Source: Bradyrhizobium diversitatis
Lineage (GTDB): Bacteria; Pseudomonadota; Alphaproteobacteria; Rhizobiales; Xanthobacteraceae
Direction: 5' to 3'
NCBI RefSeq assembly: GCF_016031635.1
Contig: NZ_JACEGD010000013.1
Coordinates: forward strand, 124,001 to 188,000
Length of the DNA: 64,000 nt
Position 1 is the stretch's first letter, and each line of letters begins with the position of its first letter. Under the pieces are notes generated by a model, which was not told the origin of the DNA, ran no database searches, and saw nothing but the letters and a program-made list of their open reading frames with translations. Both the position numbers and the translations under genes were made by a program. Positions 59,945-64,000 of this stretch are shown here, one piece after another.

Positions 59945-60811
59945 TTAGCGAGCCGCCGGCGCTCCGACAACCAGGTTCTCCCGAAGGAACTCGATTTGGG
60001 CATCGAGCTGATAGAGCATCACGGCTTCACCGAGCTGGATCTCGCATCCCCGCGCCCTCGCCTGCTCCAGAAATGACGTCACCGGCGGCTTCATGACTAC
60101 ATCGGCCACCAGCATCTGCGACGACAGCAGCGCGGGGTCCAGAGGCAGAGGGTCATCGGGTCTCATACCGAGGGGCGTGGCATTCACCACTAGGCGAGCC
60201 CCACGGGGATCAGGCGTATCGGCCGCGGTTACAGGGTAATCGGCCCGGCTCAACCGCTTGACGAGCGCGCTGGCACGGTCGGGGGAGACATCGAAGACGC
60301 GTACCACTGCGCCAGCCATAGCCAGTTCCGCGGCGACCGCGCAGCCAGCGCCGCCAGCCCCGATCACGAAGGCGCTCTGGCCTTCCGGATTAAAACCACG
60401 GTGTGTAAGTCCCCGCACGAAGCCCACTCCATCGAGAATGTCGCCACTCCAGGAGCCATCCGCTTCGCGACGCGCGACGTTGATCGCACCGACAAGGCGC
60501 GCGCGCTCGGAGCAACGATCAACCAGCTCAGCCATTGGAATCTTGTGCGGCACCGTGATGACCAAACCGTCGAGGTTTCTAATCAGCTTCAGGCAGCCAA
60601 ACGCCAGCGGCAGGACGACGGCCGGCACATGGAGAGGTATCAGGGCTGCATTGAGACCGGCGTGGCGCAGGCGCTGCGTCATTGGAGCAGGAGCGCGTAC
60701 CTGCGACACCGGATCGCCGATCAGCCCCAAGATGCGCATCTCGCCGTTGGGAAACTCGTTATCCGAGCCTGTTTGCCCCGATGCCACGGCCGAGGACTCA
60801 CTGCCAGCCAT
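59945..60811 (-). CDS. Shikimate/quinate dehydrogenase-like protein, AroE fold (288 aa)
   Basis: The catalytic domain begins ILGLIGDPVSQVRAPAPMTQ and contains VITVPHKIPM, with the catalytic Lys. The Rossmann motif is VIGAGGAGCAVAAELAMAGA. The GxMLxxQ region (LGEAVMLYQLDAQIEF) is intact. However, the Ser pair that holds the shikimate carboxylate (HSxSP) is replaced by QVRAP, and the Asn-Thr-Asp motif reads ILD. It is thus probably a catabolic relative acting on another cyclic polyol or oxo acid. ATG 60811 overlaps the next upstream gene by 14 bp. Confidence 0.87.
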   Translation of the reverse strand: MAGSESSAVASGQTGSDNEFPNGEMRILGLIGDPVSQVRAPAPMTQRLRHAGLNAALIPLHVPAVVLPLAFGCLKLIRNLDGLVITVPHKIPMAELVDRCSERARLVGAINVARREADGSWSGDILDGVGFVRGLTHRGFNPEGQSAFVIGAGGAGCAVAAELAMAGAVVRVFDVSPDRASALVKRLSRADYPVTAADTPDPRGARLVVNATPLGMRPDDPLPLDPALLSSQMLVADVVMKPPVTSFLEQARARGCEIQLGEAVMLYQLDAQIEFLRENLVVGAPAAR

Positions 60812-61613
60812 AGCGCTGCAACTCTCGCAGAGCGCCGGCCATATCGGCATCTGGTGTTTCGGAGATCAATTCCACGATACTCGTCCCCGAGAAATTGATC
60901 TCGCGAAGTGCCCGCGCGACCGCGCCGAAATCAACGGCAGATCGTCCGATCGGAGCGTGGTCCCATTTGCTGCGGCTCGCGTCGGAAAGATGGACTTGGC
61001 ACAACCAGCGGCCAGCAGTCCGGATGGCTTGGGTCTGGTCTTCGCCGACAAACTCTCCATTGGCGACGTCATAGGCGATTCCAAGATGATCGCTGCCAAA
61101 CGCATCCAGGAACGTCACCATCTGCTTCACGGTTGGCATCGAGCTCATATGGTGATTTTCAAGGATCAGGCGCACGCCCGCGCGCTCGGCGTGCGGAAGA
61201 AGTATCTCGAGACCGGCCTTCAACCAGCCATGCGCCGCTTCGAGTGGCGGCGGCACGAAGTTGGCGCGTCTGCCCGGAACTACAACGATCATCGGCACGC
61301 CGATCTCTTCGCAAAGGTCAATGACGTCGAGAAACTGCTGAACCGAGTATTCGCGCATCTGTGGTGTAACACTGCACAGATTTTGATCGGTGCTCGGTAA
61401 ATTCAGTGAATCAAAGCTCAGGCCTTCGCTGGCGAGGAAGGTACGAAGCGCGCGACGCTGAGCAAGATCGATATCATATGGCCAAAGATGTGGTGGGATC
61501 GTGAGGACGTCAAAGCGACTGTAGCCCAGGGCCTTCAGCCGCCGAAGAGCTGCTTCCAGATCACATGTCTGCAGATAGGTCCATGTACTGGCCCCAAGAC
61601 GAAGAGTTTCCAC
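60798..61613 (-). CDS. TIM-barrel sugar phosphate isomerase/epimerase-like (271 aa)
   Basis: AP_endonuc_2-type TIM barrel: LRLGASTWTYLQTCDLEAALRRLKALGYSRFDVLTIP, metal-site Glu in LILENHH, His/Asp in LGIAYDVANGEF and the CQVHLSDASRSKWDHAPIGRSAVDF end. Proteins of this fold include xylose-isomerase-like epimerases, IolE and 3-dehydroshikimate dehydratase. Next to the AroE-like gene, a dehydratase or isomerase acting on the same ring compound is plausible. The specific reaction is not known. Confidence 0.87.
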   Translation of the reverse strand: METLRLGASTWTYLQTCDLEAALRRLKALGYSRFDVLTIPPHLWPYDIDLAQRRALRTFLASEGLSFDSLNLPSTDQNLCSVTPQMREYSVQQFLDVIDLCEEIGVPMIVVVPGRRANFVPPPLEAAHGWLKAGLEILLPHAERAGVRLILENHHMSSMPTVKQMVTFLDAFGSDHLGIAYDVANGEFVGEDQTQAIRTAGRWLCQVHLSDASRSKWDHAPIGRSAVDFGAVARALREINFSGTSIVELISETPDADMAGALRELQRYGWQ

Positions 61614-61692
61614 GTAAGCTGACCTTTCAAAGTGTCGATGAGCATTGCGCCCACGGAGCGACGAAGTCCATCATTTGTCGACAGAGGCCCAA

Positions 61693-62673
61693 TTACGCAG
61701 TGTCGCGCTTTAAGGAAGCCTCGAGAAACGGCGCGATCTTTTCAATGACCGCTTCCGGCGCCTGCTCTGGCAAAAGATGTCCGCAGGCAATATCGAACCC
61801 GCTCACGTCACCCGCCCAGCGGCGCCAGACATCGGCTGCAGTCAACACCCCGGTTTCCATCCCGCTGGCAACGAGGCGTTCGTCGGCCCAAAGCACCATG
61901 ACGGGACAGGCAATCTTGCGTCCCGCTGCCCGATCAGCCGCATCATGATCGAGATCAGTGTCGTAGGCGGAGCGATAGTCCTCGATCATCGCTTGACGCA
62001 CCGACTTTTCCCGAAACGCTTCGCGATAGTCGGCCACGGCAGCGGGATGCAGCTTCTCGATTCCACCTGCCATCTGGTTCAATGTGGCCTCAAGAAAGGC
62101 ATCAGGATCCGCCGCCAGCATCCGCTCCGGCAAATCGCCCGGTTGAAGAAACAGAAACCAGTGAAATGCGCCCTTGGCGAATTGCCGGTCGACCGCGGGC
62201 CAGACATCCAGCGTCGGCACGACGGCGAGTGAACAATAAGCACTCACACGGTCTGGATGGTCGAGCGCAAGCCGATAGCCGACACGCGCGCCGCGATCGT
62301 GTCCAACAACGGCAAAGCGATCGTGCCCGAAGGACCGCATCATCGCGACGAGCTCCGCGCCCACTGCTCGCTTGTCCCATGGCCCGGCATCCAGAACTCG
62401 GCTCTTCCCGTAGCCCGGGAGATCGGGTGCCACGACGGTATAACGCTTCGCCAACGCTGGCGCGACATCGTGCCAGGTGGCGTGGCTTTCAGGGTAACCA
62501 TGGAGCAGAAGGAGCGGTGGTCCCTCTCCGCCTGTTACGCCCGCAAAGCGCACGCGCGAGGTTTGGCGATCGAGCGGTGAAAAACCTTCGAACAGATGCG
62601 GGGCTCGGCTCATCTTGATCAGTCTCGCTTGGAACAGGTTTTCGCTTTGGCTTGCCTCGGCCGAGAAAGTCAT
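61693..62673 (-). CDS. Alpha/beta hydrolase, haloacetate-dehalogenase-like (326 aa)
   Basis: Closely follows the fluoroacetate dehalogenase pattern: HGYPESHATWHDVAPALAKRYTVVAPDLPGYG, nucleophile elbow GHDRGARVGYRLALDHPDRV with Asp-Arg, halide/Trp pocket residues in AFHWFLFLQ, and the catalytic His in CGHLLPEQAPEAV. It may also hydrolyse epoxides or esters. It overlaps the epoxide hydrolase stop by 4 bp (ATGA), which favours ATG 62673, although Met 62613 is also possible. Confidence 0.9.
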   Translation of the reverse strand: MTFSAEASQSENLFQARLIKMSRAPHLFEGFSPLDRQTSRVRFAGVTGGEGPPLLLLHGYPESHATWHDVAPALAKRYTVVAPDLPGYGKSRVLDAGPWDKRAVGAELVAMMRSFGHDRFAVVGHDRGARVGYRLALDHPDRVSAYCSLAVVPTLDVWPAVDRQFAKGAFHWFLFLQPGDLPERMLAADPDAFLEATLNQMAGGIEKLHPAAVADYREAFREKSVRQAMIEDYRSAYDTDLDHDAADRAAGRKIACPVMVLWADERLVASGMETGVLTAADVWRRWAGDVSGFDIACGHLLPEQAPEAVIEKIAPFLEASLKRDTA

Positions 62674-63809
62674 CGAAATGCACGAATGAAGGCCAGAAGG
62701 TCATCGGCTAGCAGTTCTGGTTCTTCGGTCGCCATGAAGTGGCCGCCACGCGGCAGGACGCTCCAGCGTGAAATCTCAAATTGCCGGCGGGCAAAGGATT
62801 CGGGCGGAATGCCACCGATCTCCGCGGCCGAGAGGTAGAAGCCAACGGGCACCTTCACCTGAGCTCGATCTACCCTTGCGCCGGGCGGCCAGTCGTAGAC
62901 AAAATATGGCAGGAACGATGTGGCGATCGTATTGGTGATCCAGTAGAGCGTGGCATGGCCGAGGATGACGTCCATGACTTCAGGGCTCGCGACATTCAGT
63001 TTATCGCTCCAGGAAAACCATTTCTCACCCAACCATGCGATGAGCCCTGCGGGGGAATCGCTCAGGCCATAGGCAAGACTGAGCGGTTTGGTTTGCTGAA
63101 CATGCATGTAGCCGCCTTCCATGGCGGCCCATTGGTTGCGTGCGTCGAGGTACGCCTGTTCGTCCGGCGTCGCGGCGGCTTCGCCCGGCAGCGCCACCCG
63201 GAGCGCGTTCGAACTGACATGAATAGCCCGCACGCGTTGCGCATGCCGCACGCCCAGCCAGGACGTCACCCGCGCCCCGACATCGCCACCACTGGCGAAG
63301 AACCGCTCATACCCAAGCGAGGTCATCACACGCGCCCACAGGTCGGCAATCGCGGCGCCGGTATATCCGCCAAGAACACTGGTTGGGGACGAGAAGCCGA
63401 ACCCAGGCAGCGAGGGGATAACCAGATGGCAGGCATCTTCGGCTCGCCCTCCAAACCGCTCTGGTTGGGTCAGGCGCTCAATTAACGGGACGATCTCCAA
63501 GAAGGTACTGGGCCAGCCGTGGGTTATGATGACGGGCACTGCGTGGGGATGCGGACTTCGAACATGGACAAGATGGACGCTCACATCCTCTATGGTGACG
63601 AACTCATGAGGCAACGCGTCGATGCGCTGCCGCCAGGCGGCGAAGTCGAAATCATTGGCCCAATATCGGACCAGGCGCCCGGCATCATCTGAGCTCAAGC
63701 CGAGCGACCGATCGTCACCAGAATCATAGGACGGCCAGCGTGTAGCAAGAAGCCGAGCACGCAGATCGGTGATTTTCCCGACGAGCGATGGGGTGACGAT
63801 GGGGGTCAT
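62670..63809 (-). CDS. Epoxide hydrolase with N-terminal EHN domain (379 aa)
   Basis: The N-terminal EHN region (ITDLRARLLATRWPSYDSG, VRYWANDFDFAAWRQRIDALPHEFVTI) is followed by an alpha/beta hydrolase core with HGWPSTFLEIVPLIERL, nucleophile Asp in SGGDVGARVTSWLG, lid tyrosines in the AYGLSDSPAGLIAWLGEKW region and catalytic His in RGGHFMATEEPELLADDLLAF. It converts an epoxide to a diol. It is coupled by ATGA overlaps to genes on both sides. Confidence 0.93.
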   Translation of the reverse strand: MTPIVTPSLVGKITDLRARLLATRWPSYDSGDDRSLGLSSDDAGRLVRYWANDFDFAAWRQRIDALPHEFVTIEDVSVHLVHVRSPHPHAVPVIITHGWPSTFLEIVPLIERLTQPERFGGRAEDACHLVIPSLPGFGFSSPTSVLGGYTGAAIADLWARVMTSLGYERFFASGGDVGARVTSWLGVRHAQRVRAIHVSSNALRVALPGEAAATPDEQAYLDARNQWAAMEGGYMHVQQTKPLSLAYGLSDSPAGLIAWLGEKWFSWSDKLNVASPEVMDVILGHATLYWITNTIATSFLPYFVYDWPPGARVDRAQVKVPVGFYLSAAEIGGIPPESFARRQFEISRWSVLPRGGHFMATEEPELLADDLLAFIRAFR

Positions 63810-64000
63810 TTGAACCCCGCCTCTTCCAGTAACCGCGTTGTCCTTGACATTGCCAGGCTTGCACGTGCCGCCGGCGCCAAACCACTCCGCTGCTCGTTAG
63901 GCGCCTCGATGGCGATCGGTGTGTCCGGGGGGAAGGCTCTAATAAAATCAGCGAGCCAAAGGCCGCCTTCGCCCGGATAAAGCCGCCCTCCCCGGGCCTC
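63806..64000 (-). CDS. TIM-barrel epimerase-like protein, C-terminal part (cut by window edge)
   Basis: The last 64 codons read GRLYPGEGGLWLADFIRAFPP, then DTPIAIEAPNEQRSGL and end LLEEAGFK before TGA 63806-63808. The PGEG and IAIEAPN patterns match the C-terminus of sugar phosphate isomerase/epimerase TIM barrels. The stop overlaps the epoxide hydrolase ATG (ATGA). It is a second, different member of the fold found in the same operon. Confidence 0.8.
   Translation of the reverse strand, partial: EARGGRLYPGEGGLWLADFIRAFPPDTPIAIEAPNEQRSGLAPAARASLAMSRTTRLLEEAGFK

Noticed and set aside
1..64000. CRISPR array, tRNA, rRNA, integrase or intact transposase
   Set aside because: No regularly spaced repeats, cloverleaf genes or recombinase motifs were found on reading both strands, so mobility of the right-hand region rests only on indirect signs.

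Overview
The window is high-GC DNA from an alphaproteobacterium, most likely Bradyrhizobium or a close relative in the Nitrobacteraceae. This rests on remembered resemblance, not a search. The supporting traits are the YfgM-like protein and der arrangement, the many paralogous branched-chain amino-acid-type ABC transporter genes, the OrfA(DUF47)-pit pair, an NnrU gene, small AERCRR-type proteins and intergenic palindromic repeats of rhizobial type. No tRNA, rRNA, CRISPR array or intact insertion sequence was seen.

Layout. 1-17 kb is core-like: the end of a substrate-binding protein (SBP) gene, an MFS pump coupled to der, a lipoprotein and a YfgM-like protein, an acyl-CoA synthetase, nnrU, prfC, a guanidine exporter behind a guanidine-II riboswitch, OrfA-pit behind a perfect Pho box, and a complete livGFKHM-type ABC operon. 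17-25 kb holds single metabolic genes (PAS protein, ArsC-like, CsaA, GST, DUF429, serine hydrolase, GNAT, Lin0512, acetolactate-synthase-like). 25-34 kb contains two SWIM/SNF2 helicase genes, both broken, on either side of a MarR-GNAT fusion, a cyclase-like protein and an MFS gene. 34-47 kb is a series of small regulator-plus-enzyme pairs (LysR, TetR, ArsR, AraC), a peptide-deformylase-like protein lacking metal ligands, and a cyanide-insensitive-type cydAB operon with a 40-residue DUF2474 subunit.

From about 47 kb the DNA looks accessory. It has a toxin-antitoxin pair with a frameshifted toxin between 73-bp imperfect repeats, a scrambled AraC remnant, a gene-poor stretch, and then a catabolic island. 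The island has two parts. A TetR-centred part (52.3-56.2 kb) holds an SBP without a signal peptide and two alpha/beta hydrolases, with matching GACC-N4-RGTC sites at all three promoters. An IclR-centred part (56.2-64 kb) holds an intradiol dioxygenase (frameshifted), maleylacetate reductase, a SnoaL-like protein, an AroE-like dehydrogenase, two TIM-barrel epimerase-like proteins, a haloacetate-dehalogenase-like hydrolase and an epoxide hydrolase. GTTC-N8-GAAC palindromes lie upstream of iclR and of the dioxygenase operon. The island is the best candidate for an undescribed pathway: it appears to feed an oxygenated ring compound into a hydroxyquinol/maleylacetate-type lower route.

A recurrent oddity is reading-frame damage. 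At least eight single-base indels or nonsense changes, mostly one-base losses at short runs, fall in five genes, and three genes have internal deletions, while long neighbouring genes are intact. True decay and consensus errors cannot be separated from the sequence alone.
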